Shown here piece after piece: positions 7,104-14,650 of a stretch of DNA of 36,266 bases. Source of the stretch: Deltaproteobacteria bacterium (lineage in GTDB: Bacteria > Desulfobacterota > Desulfobulbia > Desulfobulbales > Desulfurivibrionaceae); assembly GCA_021802775.1 (NCBI GenBank), contig JAJZRJ010000027.1:1-36266 (forward strand). The letters run 5' to 3'. Below the pieces are notes generated by a model. The model saw only the letters and a list, made by a program, of their open reading frames with translations, searched no databases and was not told the DNA's origin. Each line of letters opens with the position of its first letter. The first letter of the stretch is position 1. The position numbers were made by a program, and so were the translations under genes.

Positions 7104-8489
7104 CTAAAAACTCAAGAAGAATTTTGCGATGAGAAAGTAGGCCGAAACCCCGAGGATGTCGATGGCGGTGGTGACAAAGGGGCCGGTGGCGACCGCGGTG
7201 TCGATGTTGAGGCGCCGCAGCACGAGCGGCACACCGGTACCAACGGTGGCGGCCAGGGTCATGGAGAAAAGGATGGAGCTGCCCAAGACGAAACCCAGTT
7301 CCGGCGGGTGGGCATAGCCGAAATAGGCCAGTAACCCCAACACCAGGCCGTAGAGGGCGCCAAGCAGCAGCCCGACCTTCATTTCTTTAAAGACCACGCG
7401 GGAGAGCTCATTCATGTTGATGCGGCCGGTGGCGATACCGCGCACCACAATGGTGCTCGACTGGGTGGCGATGTTGCCGCCCATGCCGGCCACCACCGGA
7501 ATGAACGAGGCCAGGGCCAGCACCTTCTGGAGTTCGTTCTGGAAAAAGGAGATGATGAAGGCCGCGGTAATACCGCCGATCAGGGTGGCAAAGAGCCAGG
7601 GTGCCCGGGTGCGGGCATTCTCGACCGTGGACTTGAGCAGGATTTCCTGGTCCTTGCCGGCACCGGCCATCTGCAGGAACTCCTCGGTGGCCTCCTCGCG
7701 GATAACGTCGATGACGTCGTCCACGGTGACGATACCGACCAGCTTGTAGGAGGAATCCACAACCGGGATCGCCAGAAAGTTGTACTGCGAGACGATGTGC
7801 GCCACCTCGCTCTGCTTGGTGTCGGCGCTGACCGCGATCACCTTGGCGTTCATGATGTTCTTGAGCTGGCGGTACGGCGGATGGAGCAGCAGCTCGCGCA
7901 GGGAGAGCACCCCGGAGAGCATCTGCTCCTCGCCATGGGTGATGTAAAGGTAAAAGGACATCTCCTTTTCCTCGCTGCGCTCCTGGATATTCTTGACCGC
8001 GTCACCGACGCTCATCTCCTCATCGAGCGCCATGTATTCAGGCGACATCAGGCCGCCGGCGGTGTCCGGCCCGTACTGGAGCAGCTGATCGACCTCCTCG
8101 CGGTCGGTCTTCTCCATGAGTTTGCGGATCTCGTTGGCGAGTTCCCCGGGGAGCGCTTCGAGCAGGTCGGCAGCGTCGTCGAGGTCCATCTCGTTGATGA
8201 TGGCCACGAGATACTGGGGGGTGAGGTCGCTCACCAGTTCGAGCGTGAGCGACTGATCGAGTTCGCTTAGGAATTCGCCGACCAGGTCGGTCTGGGCGAT
8301 GACATTGAAGACGCTGCGGCGCTCGGCCGGCGTCAGATGGCGGAAGACCCAGGCGGTATCGGCCGGGTGGGTCTTCTTGAGAAGCTTCAGGAGATTGTCC
8401 ACCGCGTTGCGCCGGTTGAGGCGCCGCACAGTATCGAGGATCACCATCCCCTCGTTGCCGATGAGTTCTCGTTTTGCTCCCCGCTTCAT
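7104..8489 (-). CDS. mgtE: MgtE magnesium transporter
   Basis: This protein of about 461 residues has the MgtE order. First comes a helical N domain (HPADTAWVFRHLTPAERRSVF and the following repeats), then a CBS pair (from TAGGLMSPEYMAL to VGIVTVDDVIDVIREEATEEF). The five-helix membrane domain contains PVVAGMGGNIATQSST, which lines the Mg2+ pore. The N and CBS domains close the channel when cytosolic Mg2+ is high. The frame is open to 8576, but a good promoter occupies 8547-8576, so translation must begin later. I take ATG 8489, preceded by AGGGA; ATG 8447 after GAGGGG is an alternative. No room exists for an M-box-type leader. It heads the operon with the HtrA protease and polyferredoxin. Confidence 0.9.
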   Translation of the reverse strand: MKRGAKRELIGNEGMVILDTVRRLNRRNAVDNLLKLLKKTHPADTAWVFRHLTPAERRSVFNVIAQTDLVGEFLSELDQSLTLELVSDLTPQYLVAIINEMDLDDAADLLEALPGELANEIRKLMEKTDREEVDQLLQYGPDTAGGLMSPEYMALDEEMSVGDAVKNIQERSEEKEMSFYLYITHGEEQMLSGVLSLRELLLHPPYRQLKNIMNAKVIAVSADTKQSEVAHIVSQYNFLAIPVVDSSYKLVGIVTVDDVIDVIREEATEEFLQMAGAGKDQEILLKSTVENARTRAPWLFATLIGGITAAFIISFFQNELQKVLALASFIPVVAGMGGNIATQSSTIVVRGIATGRINMNELSRVVFKEMKVGLLLGALYGLVLGLLAYFGYAHPPELGFVLGSSILFSMTLAATVGTGVPLVLRRLNIDTAVATGPFVTTAIDILGVSAYFLIAKFFLSF

Positions 8490-8546
8490 TCCCTGTACCA
8501 CGACGCCTGGTATTCCGCGCTGCCACAACTGCCCCAAAGCTCTCTT

Positions 8547-8576
8547 CTTATAGCCCGGCGCGAGAGAACTCGTCAA
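8547..8576 (-). promoter_or_regulatory. Promoter of the mgtE-htrA-polyferredoxin operon
   Basis: On the minus strand, TTGACG (8571-8576) and TATAAG (8547-8552) are separated by 18 bases; each matches five of six consensus positions. The predicted start, near 8540, leaves a leader of about 50 bases to ATG 8489. Confidence 0.65.
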
Positions 8577-8588
8577 CCACTAACCCAT

Positions 8589-8623
8589 AACCTCGGGCCG
8601 GCGGAAGGACCCCGCCCGAGGTT
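8589..8623 (-). terminator. Hairpin between the 93-residue gene and mgtE
   Basis: A perfect ten-base inverted repeat, AACCTCGGGC (8589-8598) and GCCCGAGGTT (8614-8623), surrounds a 15-base GC-rich loop, about 20 bases beyond the stop of the 93-residue gene. There is no clear T-run on either side, so it may be a weak or Rho-assisted terminator. Confidence 0.5.
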
Positions 8624-8642
8624 GTTTACGCCCGCCGGCCGG

Positions 8643-8924
8643 CTACCCGATCCAGCGGGTCAGCACCTCGACGATCTTGCGGGCCTGGTCAGGGCTGGAG
8701 ATGTTGAACTTGGACTGCTGCATGTACTCGCCGTTCACCTTGCGGTAGCGGCGGATGGCATACTGATCCGCGCCGTAGGCCTCCTTCTTCGCGTCCCACT
8801 GCTGGTAACGAAAAAGGATGGTGGTCCAGGCGCCCTTGGAAAGAATCTCCTTGTCCAGCTCCTTGACGAGTTGGACGCCATCTTCTTCGTAGTTGATCGT
8901 GATGTCCTCTACCTTTGCTGCCAT
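8643..8924 (-). CDS. Conserved protein of unknown function, 93 residues
   Basis: The product has no membrane segment or signal. It is hydrophilic and compact, with a mixed alpha/beta look: IEDITINYEEDG-like start (here VEDITINYEEDG), KELDKEILSKGAWTTILFRYQ, YAIRRYRKV, then SKFNISSPDQARKIVEVL. I recall similar small proteins in Geobacter and sulfate reducers, but know of no assigned function. The start is secure: GGGAGG lies six to seven bases before ATG 8924. It lies 62 bases after the HD-GYP gene on the same strand and is followed by a hairpin, so it may share that transcript. The conserved-looking GAWTTILFRYQ core and terminal helix suggest a real folded domain. No function is claimed. Confidence 0.8.
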   Translation of the reverse strand: MAAKVEDITINYEEDGVQLVKELDKEILSKGAWTTILFRYQQWDAKKEAYGADQYAIRRYRKVNGEYMQQSKFNISSPDQARKIVEVLTRWIG

Positions 8925-8986
8925 CGCACCTCCCTCCTGCGAACTCTCGGCCGTTTCCTGTTCCTGCGGCCAGCCCGCGTCATCCG

Positions 8987-10021
8987 TTAAAAAACCGCCA
9001 CCTGATCCTGATGCCGAAGTCGAATAGCATCAAATTCCTCATGAATCCGCAGGAAGGCGGCAACCACTGCCGGACAGAAATGACTCCCCGCCCCGGCCTC
9101 GATCCGGGCCACCGCCTCGGCGTGGGAGGCTCCGGTTTTGTAGGGCCGCGCGGTGGTGATCACATCATAGACATCAGCCACCGCGAAGATCCGCGCCGCA
9201 AGAGGAATCGCCTCGCCCTGCAACCCTGTCGGGTACCCACTGCCGTCGTACTTTTCATGATGATAGAACGCGATTTCCCAGGCCATTTTCAGGTACCCAC
9301 GACTGAGCTTATGGGTACCGATAATCTGCTCAATCGCCTCCGCGCCGATCACGGTATGAAGCTTGACGGTTTCAAACTCTTCCGGGGTAAGCGCCCCCTC
9401 CTTCAAAAGAATCGCATCACGGATTCCGGTCTTGCCGATATCATGCAAGGGGCCCACCCGATACATCAACCGGGCGAAATCCCCTTCCGGGTGCATCTCC
9501 TTGGCAAGCAGGGTCGCGTATTCCCTGGTCCGTTCCAGGTGATACCCGGTGCCGTAATCCCGTATGGCGGCAAGCTTGGTGAGGGCAAAAACCGTATTGT
9601 CATGGATCTCGAAAAAGGCCTGGGCAACAATGGCGATGGTCTTGTGGTGCAGCCGGTCGATGACGCTCAGGCAGCCGCAGACGTCCTTCCCCTCCCCGGT
9701 GGCGGAGAGGATATCCATATAGCTGTCCTCGAAGAGGTGAAAGGCCTCGATGAAGTGCTCATAGGAGATGTCGTTGTAACTGATCTGGCAAGCGATTTCC
9801 CGGTTGCCCCGGTAATACGCCTCCAGATCGCCCTGGCCCAGGTGGGTAATGAAATCGTTCAGGAGTTTTTCAAAGCCGTGCCTGAAGTATTCCAGCTCGC
9901 GGTTGTCCTGAAACAGCCCCTCCCGATGCATGATGGCGATCCAGTTCCGCAGGATGGCATCCTTGTGCTCCCTGAAGAGCAGCGCGATACGGCGGATTGT
10001 TGCTATTTCCCGACTGGTCAT
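8987..10021 (-). CDS. HD-GYP-domain phosphodiesterase with an RsbRD-like N-terminal domain
   Basis: This 344-residue cytoplasmic protein probably breaks down cyclic di-GMP. Residues 15-150 are all-helical (REHKDAILRNWIAIMHREG onwards) and resemble the RsbRD-type sensor domain. The C-terminal half is an HD-GYP domain: HLERTREYA, His193-Asp194 in HDIGK, then His254-His255-Glu256 with DGSGYP. All the metal and GYP residues used by active family members are present. The start ATG at 10021 follows GGAGG at about 11 bases; a GTG three codons earlier is possible but too close to that site. No receiver domain is fused, so input must come through the N-terminal domain. The gene lies just after the initiator tRNA terminator. 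Confidence 0.88.
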   Translation of the reverse strand: MTSREIATIRRIALLFREHKDAILRNWIAIMHREGLFQDNRELEYFRHGFEKLLNDFITHLGQGDLEAYYRGNREIACQISYNDISYEHFIEAFHLFEDSYMDILSATGEGKDVCGCLSVIDRLHHKTIAIVAQAFFEIHDNTVFALTKLAAIRDYGTGYHLERTREYATLLAKEMHPEGDFARLMYRVGPLHDIGKTGIRDAILLKEGALTPEEFETVKLHTVIGAEAIEQIIGTHKLSRGYLKMAWEIAFYHHEKYDGSGYPTGLQGEAIPLAARIFAVADVYDVITTARPYKTGASHAEAVARIEAGAGSHFCPAVVAAFLRIHEEFDAIRLRHQDQVAVF

Positions 10022-10074
10022 CGCCGCCACCGCCTCCGCGGCAAAACAGACGAATTGCCCCGGCAGAACGAGAA

Positions 10075-10104
10075 AAGGGGTTAGGCTTGTTCACCTAACC
10101 CCTT
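10075..10104 (-). terminator. Terminator of the initiator tRNA gene
   Basis: An 11-base perfect stem (AAGGGGTTAGG with CCTAACCCCTT) closes an eight-base loop and is followed on the minus strand by TTTTCTCGTT. It lies ten bases past the tRNA 3' end: a classic Rho-independent terminator. Confidence 0.85.
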
Positions 10105-10113
10105 GGTCTTCCT

Positions 10114-10190
<77 letters not shown>

Positions 10191-10203
10191 TCACGAGTCA
10201 CCT

Positions 10204-10231
10204 ACTTTACCCTGTTCCCCGGAAATGTCAA
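10204..10231 (-). promoter_or_regulatory. Promoter of the initiator tRNA
   Basis: On the minus strand, a perfect TTGACA (10226-10231) and TAAAGT (10204-10209) are 16 bases apart, ending 13 bases before the mature tRNA. The -35 box overlaps the stop codon of the thioesterase gene upstream. Confidence 0.65.
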
Positions 10232-10686
10232 GGTGTCAGCTGGAGATTTTCTTGTTTTTCCGTAAGCTGCCGCAGCCGCGCGAGCAAGCCCGCCGGCAAT
10301 TTCGTGAGTTTCCCGGCCCGGTCCACTGCGGCATGGGTGGTGTAGCCAAGGATCAGGGTCTTGCCATCCTCCCGGCTGATGCGGTAGGCGAAGCGGCAGG
10401 AAAGCGGCTTCACCTCGGCGAGCGAGGTCTCCACCACCAGCAGGTCGTCGTAGCGGGCCGAGGCCTTGTAGCGGGCGTGGCATTCCACCACCGGCAGGAT
10501 GAAGCCCTGCTCCTCCAATTCACGGTAGGAGGCGACCAGTTCCCGCATGTATTCGGTGCGACCTGCCTCGAAATAGCGCAGGTAGTTGGCGTAATAGACC
10601 ACCCCGCCGGAGTCGGTGTCGCCGTAGAGCACCCGGCAGGTATACCGGTGGATCGGCTGGTACAGTTCGAGATCGATCCCGGCCAT
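10228..10686 (-). CDS. ybgC: 4HBT (YbgC-type) acyl-CoA thioesterase
   Basis: This 152-residue hotdog-fold enzyme should hydrolyse acyl-CoA or acyl-ACP thioesters. The active-site segment YGDTDSGGVVYYANYL holds the catalytic Asp25; the His often seen after VVY in YbgC is Tyr here, a common variant. The start ATG at 10686 comes two bases after the stop of the mutase gene, so the two are coupled; the frame is open further upstream only inside that gene. YbgC usually accompanies tol-pal genes. Here it belongs to the hom operon on the opposite strand, with tolQRAB about 3 kb away, so its role in the Tol system is possible but not shown. Confidence 0.85.
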   Translation of the reverse strand: MAGIDLELYQPIHRYTCRVLYGDTDSGGVVYYANYLRYFEAGRTEYMRELVASYRELEEQGFILPVVECHARYKASARYDDLLVVETSLAEVKPLSCRFAYRISREDGKTLILGYTTHAAVDRAGKLTKLPAGLLARLRQLTEKQENLQLTP

Positions 10687-10688
10687 GC

Positions 10689-11897
10689 CTAGCGCTCCAG
10701 CAGCAGATTGATGAAATCGCGGCCCGTGGCCAGGAGCGACGCGGCGGCGGCGTTGCGCTCGCAATAGGGCGCCCCGGTCGCCGGCTGCCGGGAATCGTAG
10801 ACAAAGAGCGGTACCGGCGACTCGGAGTGGGTGCGGATACGGAGCGGCGTGAAGTGGTCCATGGTCACGGCCAGGCGGAAAGAAACCCCGCGCGCCTCAA
10901 GCCCCTCGACAATGGGCTTGACGATCTTCTGGTCAAAGTCCTCGATGGCCTGGAGCTTCAATTGCAGTTCGCCTTGGTGGGAGGCCTCGTCCGGCGCCTC
11001 GACATGGACAAAGACCAGATCGTGGCGGGAGAGCGCGTCGATGGCCGCTTCGGCCTTGCCGCTATAGTTGGTGTCGAGATACCCGGTGGCGCCGGGCACC
11101 CGGATGATCTCCATGCCGGCGCAGACCCCGATGCCCCGGAGCAGATCCACCGCCGAGATGAGCGCGCCGGTGACTCCGAACTGGTCATGGAGGGTGCGCA
11201 TGGAGGGAGACTCGCCCTCACCCCAGAGCCAGATGCCGTTGGCCGGATTCTTGCCCGCAGCCCGGCGCTCGGTATTGACCGGGTGGTCGGCCAACAGTGC
11301 GCTGGCCTGCTCCATCAACTCCATCAGCGCCGGATAGGCGCGGTAGCGCTGCCAGTATTCGCTGACCATCTGGCCGGTGTGGTCGTGGGGCGGCACTGTT
11401 TGCAACCCCTCGCGGTTGCCGCGGAAGACCAGGAGATGGCGGTAGCTGACGCCGGGGTAGAGATGGCAGAGGTCGTTGCCCAGTTTCTGCTGGAGAAAGG
11501 CGATCAACTTGCCGGCCTCCTCGCTGGTGATGTGGCCGGCGCTGTAATCGATCATCCGCACCGCTTCGCCCTGGCGCTCCAGGGTCACGAAGTTGCAGCG
11601 GAAGGCCACGGCCCCATCGGGCAGAGAAACCCCCATGCTGGCCGCCTCCAGGGGCGCCCGGCCGGAATAGCACTCCTCCGGCAGATAGCCGAGCAATGAA
11701 AGGTTCGCCACGTCGCTGCCCGGCGGAAAGCCCGGCGGCACCGTGCGCAGCCGGAAAAGTTGCCCATGGCTGGCCAGGCCATCCATGACCGGGGTCCTGG
11801 CGGCCTCCAGCGGCGTCTTGCCATCGAGCGCGGCAATAGGCTCGTCGCCCATGCCGTCGCCGACCAGGATCACATATTTCAGACCATTATCCTTCAT
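10689..11897 (-). CDS. apgM: ApgM-type cofactor-independent phosphoglycerate mutase homologue (candidate homoserine kinase substitute)
   Basis: This 402-residue alkaline-phosphatase-superfamily protein resembles archaeal-type 2,3-bisphosphoglycerate-independent mutases (COG3635). Metal and nucleophile positions are intact: Asp14 in VGDGMGD, Ser61 in PPGSDVANLSLLGY, HVEAPDEASHQGE, and the C-terminal TMDHFTPLRIRTHS. The gene overlaps the end of hom by 11 bases. Comparative genomics has proposed that family members fused or linked to hom act as a functional analogue of homoserine kinase in threonine synthesis. From sequence alone glycolytic mutase activity is equally possible. The start ATG at 11897 is fixed by the MKDNGLKYVILVGDGMG beginning, which matches the family. 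Confidence 0.88.
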   Translation of the reverse strand: MKDNGLKYVILVGDGMGDEPIAALDGKTPLEAARTPVMDGLASHGQLFRLRTVPPGFPPGSDVANLSLLGYLPEECYSGRAPLEAASMGVSLPDGAVAFRCNFVTLERQGEAVRMIDYSAGHITSEEAGKLIAFLQQKLGNDLCHLYPGVSYRHLLVFRGNREGLQTVPPHDHTGQMVSEYWQRYRAYPALMELMEQASALLADHPVNTERRAAGKNPANGIWLWGEGESPSMRTLHDQFGVTGALISAVDLLRGIGVCAGMEIIRVPGATGYLDTNYSGKAEAAIDALSRHDLVFVHVEAPDEASHQGELQLKLQAIEDFDQKIVKPIVEGLEARGVSFRLAVTMDHFTPLRIRTHSESPVPLFVYDSRQPATGAPYCERNAAAASLLATGRDFINLLLER

Positions 11898-13194
11898 TGT
11901 CCATGATCCGGATCTTCACGGTCCTGGCGGCGCAGACCTCCAAAGCGTCGATCTCGGCCAGCGCCTTGCGCACTGCCGACTCCTCGGCTTCGTAGGTGCG
12001 GATGACGATGGGTACCGTGCCCTTCTTCTCGCGGCTTTTCTGGATCACCGATTCGATGCTGATGCCGTGGTTGCCCAGGATGCCGGAAATTTTCGACAGC
12101 ACGCCGGGTTTGTCCTGGGCGGTGATGCGGAAGTAATAGGGCCCGCGGATGCGCTCCATCGGGGTGATCGCCACCTCCTGGAATTTCTCCGGCAGCCAGG
12201 AAAGGGCCGGCACCCGGTTCACCGCGCTATTGACGATGTTGCGGGCGATATCGACGATATCGGCCACCACCGCGCTGCCGGTGGGCATCTTGCCGGCGCC
12301 GAGGCCGTAGAGCAGGACGTCGCCGACCATGTCGCCGACGAACTGGATACCGTTGAAGGCGCCGCCGATGTTGGCGAGCATGTGCTTTTCCGGCACCATG
12401 GTGGCATGGACCCGGGCCTCGACGCTGTCGCCGTGGTTCTTGCTGATGGCGAGCAGTTTGATGCGGTAGCCGAACTCCCTGGCAAACTCGATGTCGATGG
12501 GGTCGATCTGCGAGATGCCCTCGATGGAGACGTCGCTCAGCCTGACGTGGGAGCCGTAGGCCATGGTCATCAGGATCACCAGCTTGTGGGCGGTGTCGAT
12601 GCCCTCCACGTCGTAGGTGGGGTCGGCCTCGGCAAAACCCTTGGCCTGGGCATCCTTCAGCACCTCGTCAAAGGCCATGCCGTGGTCGGTCATGTTGTTC
12701 AGGATGTAGTTGGCGGTGCCGTTCATGATGCCGAGGATGGCGTCGATGCGGTTGGCCACCAACCCTTCCTTGAGCGCCTTGATTACCGGGATGCCGCCGC
12801 CGACGCTGGCCTCGAAGCCGACCTCCACGTTTTTCCGGGCCGCGGCCTCGAAGATTTCGCGGCCGTGCTGGGAGATGAGCGCCTTGTTGGCAGTGACCAC
12901 ATGCTTGCCATGGGCAATGGCCTTGAGGATGAAGGACTTGGCCGGCTCGATGCCGCCGATCAATTCCACCACGATGTCGATGTCGTCCGCAATGAGCACC
13001 CGGTCGGCATCCCTGGTCAACTCCACCCCGGCCAGGTGCGGCGGCAGCGCCGCCAGGCGGAGATCCGCCACCCGCACCAGCCGGATGGCGGCGCCGGTTT
13101 TGGCGGCCAGCCTTTGTGCCTGAAGATGGAGCACCTCGGCGGTGCCGCTGCCGACTGTGCCGAACCCGATCAATCCAACCCGAATTTCTCGCAT
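11887..13194 (-). CDS. hom: Homoserine dehydrogenase
   Basis: This 435-residue enzyme reduces aspartate semialdehyde to homoserine with NAD(P)H, the branch point to threonine and methionine. The N-terminal Rossmann motif is GFGTVGSGTAEVL, followed by the catalytic domain with VTANKALIS and the homoserine dehydrogenase signature region around YDVEGIDTAHKLVIL. The last 80 residues form an ACT domain (YFRITAQDKPGVLSKISGIL), the usual threonine feedback site. The start ATG at 13194 follows GAGG with a short spacer. It heads the operon hom-apgM-ybgC, with overlaps that imply coupled translation. Length is normal and no key residue is missing. Confidence 0.95.
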   Translation of the reverse strand: MREIRVGLIGFGTVGSGTAEVLHLQAQRLAAKTGAAIRLVRVADLRLAALPPHLAGVELTRDADRVLIADDIDIVVELIGGIEPAKSFILKAIAHGKHVVTANKALISQHGREIFEAAARKNVEVGFEASVGGGIPVIKALKEGLVANRIDAILGIMNGTANYILNNMTDHGMAFDEVLKDAQAKGFAEADPTYDVEGIDTAHKLVILMTMAYGSHVRLSDVSIEGISQIDPIDIEFAREFGYRIKLLAISKNHGDSVEARVHATMVPEKHMLANIGGAFNGIQFVGDMVGDVLLYGLGAGKMPTGSAVVADIVDIARNIVNSAVNRVPALSWLPEKFQEVAITPMERIRGPYYFRITAQDKPGVLSKISGILGNHGISIESVIQKSREKKGTVPIVIRTYEAEESAVRKALAEIDALEVCAARTVKIRIMDNEG

Positions 13195-13240
13195 ACCTTA
13201 GCCTCACACCTCGGGGTTTTTATTCAATAAATGGTACACA

Positions 13241-13269
13241 CCATTACCTCCTTTACCCCGGAATGTCAA
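13241..13269 (-). promoter_or_regulatory. Candidate promoter of the hom operon
   Basis: A perfect TTGACA (13264-13269, minus strand) precedes TAATGG (13241-13246) by 17 bases. The -10 match is poor. The first 14 bases nearly match the initiator tRNA promoter (TTGACATTCCGGGG against TTGACATTTCCGGGG). Confidence 0.4.
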
Positions 13270-13350
13270 AGCATAATGCGGCCGCCGACACCCCGGTCCG
13301 GCATCGCTAAATCCCGATCTCACGGGGGCTCGAAACCATGCAGAGCGCCA

Positions 13351-13379
13351 TTGACTTTATGGACAAAAGTATTTACAAC
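13351..13379 (+). promoter_or_regulatory. Promoter of the tolQRAB-cpoB operon
   Basis: TTGACT at 13351-13356 and TACAAC at 13374-13379 are 17 bases apart. The predicted start is near 13386, leaving a leader of about 130 bases before tolQ. Confidence 0.6.
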
Positions 13380-13513
13380 TAGATCAATTTGTCATCCGGA
13401 CGTGGCCGGCCGGCACCCCGGCGGAACTCAATGACTGGCCCGGCCCGATCCTAACAGCGTTCCGTATTAGCGCCCTATGGTTGTTCACCTTTACCTGCAA
13501 GGAAGATAGCCCC

Positions 13514-14212
13514 GTGGAACATCTCAACGTCTTGGCATTGTTCTGGAACGCCGACCTGGTGGTCAAGTGCGTCATGCTTCTTTTGCTCGGCTTCTCGGTT
13601 TACTGCTGGTATATCGTCTTCCAGAAGTTCAGCCTCTTCCGCAAGGCCCGTCAGGAGTCGGAGGAGTTCGTGGCCACCTTCTGGGAATGCCGCGACCTCG
13701 CCGATGCCCACAAGGCGGCGAAAAGGACCGCGGTCTGCCCGGAGGCCGCGATCTTCCTCACCGGCTACCACGAGTTGCAGAAGCTCAGCAAATCCCAGAC
13801 CGCCAGCGGCCCGGAGACCCTGGAACGGCGGCTGGCCGGTATGGAACCGCTGAAAAGGGCGGTGCACAAGACGGAGATCCTCGAACTCTCCCGGCTCGGC
13901 CTCTCCCTCCCCTTTCTCGCCACCACCGGCAGCACCGCGCCCTTTATCGGCCTCTTCGGTACGGTCTGGGGCATCATGACCTCGTTTCGCGAGATCGGCC
14001 TCAGGGGCTCCGCCTCGCTGGCGGTCGTGGCGCCCGGTGTCTCCGAGGCGCTGATCGTCACTGCCGCGGGCCTGGTGGTCGCCATCCCGGCGGTCGTTTT
14101 CTACAACTACTATTCGAACCTGCTTACCGGGATCGAAAGCCGCATGCACAGCTTTTCCACCGACTTTCTCAACCTGATCGAGCGCGACTTCATCGCCCGC
14201 CACAACAGCTGA
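13514..14212 (+). CDS. tolQ: TolQ, proton-channel subunit of the Tol system
   Basis: This 232-residue inner-membrane protein of the TolQ/ExbB/MotA family forms, with TolR, the proton-driven motor that powers TolA. It has three hydrophobic segments: near residues 13-35 ([20 protein letters not shown]), then after a cytoplasmic loop the pair beginning [25 protein letters not shown] and ending [23 protein letters not shown]. The conserved [18 protein letters not shown] signature is intact. I chose GTG at 13514 because AAGGAAG lies about eight bases upstream; a TTG at 13481 would add 11 polar residues with no ribosome site. It is the first gene of the tol operon and is followed after 15 bases by tolR. 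Confidence 0.92.
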   Translation: MEHLNVLALFWNADLVVKCVMLLLLGFSVYCWYIVFQKFSLFRKARQESEEFVATFWECRDLADAHKAAKRTAVCPEAAIFLTGYHELQKLSKSQTASGPETLERRLAGMEPLKRAVHKTEILELSRLGLSLPFLATTGSTAPFIGLFGTVWGIMTSFREIGLRGSASLAVVAPGVSEALIVTAAGLVVAIPAVVFYNYYSNLLTGIESRMHSFSTDFLNLIERDFIARHNS

Positions 14213-14227
14213 CAAGGACCCCGCCCC

Positions 14228-14650
14228 ATGGCCTTTTCACAGAACAACGGCAAACACGGCCTGGTCTCGGACATCAACGTCACCCCGCTGGTGGACGTCA
14301 TGCTGGTGCTGCTCATCATCTTCATGATCACCGCGCCGATGATGACCCAGGGCGTGGACGTGAACCTGCCGCAAACCACCGCCCGGCCCCTCCGGCAGGA
14401 TGAGGCGCCGGTGATTGTCACCGTCACCAGGAAAGGCGAAATCTTCGTGGACCGCACGCGGGGCGATCAGGCCATGCTGCGCGAGCAGCTTGGCGCACTC
14501 GCCCGGCGGGGCGGCACCAACCGCACCATTCTGCTCAAGGCAGACAAAAACGTGTCCTACGGCCTGGTGGTGGCGGTGATGGCCGACATTAAGGGTGCCG
14601 GCTTCGACAAGCTCGGCATGGTTACCGAACCTCGCAGCGAAGGGCGGTGA
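14228..14650 (+). CDS. tolR: TolR, ExbD-family subunit of the Tol motor
   Basis: This 140-residue protein has one N-terminal transmembrane helix ([17 protein letters not shown]) and a periplasmic domain. The motif [19 protein letters not shown] contains the conserved Asp at the start of the helix that is protonated during proton flow. The C-terminal part ([35 protein letters not shown]) is the typical TolR/ExbD periplasmic fold. The ATG at 14228 has AAGGA upstream. The stop overlaps the tolA start as TGATG, so the two genes are coupled. Context with TolQ, TolA and TolB favours TolR over ExbD. Confidence 0.93.
   Translation: MAFSQNNGKHGLVSDINVTPLVDVMLVLLIIFMITAPMMTQGVDVNLPQTTARPLRQDEAPVIVTVTRKGEIFVDRTRGDQAMLREQLGALARRGGTNRTILLKADKNVSYGLVVAVMADIKGAGFDKLGMVTEPRSEGR

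Larger units (their letters stand above)
13195..13513. other. Divergent intergenic region between hom and tolQ
   Basis: About 320 bases without a supported gene. It holds candidate promoters for both flanking operons, and a short perfect inverted repeat at 13230-13245 (AATGGT, four bases, ACCATT) overlapping the hom -10 area, a possible operator. The short frames present have no ribosome sites and are judged not to be genes. Confidence 0.6.

Noticed and set aside
8490-8546. M-box magnesium riboswitch before mgtE
   Set aside because: The leader from the predicted start to the ATG is about 50 bases, far too short for an M-box aptamer.
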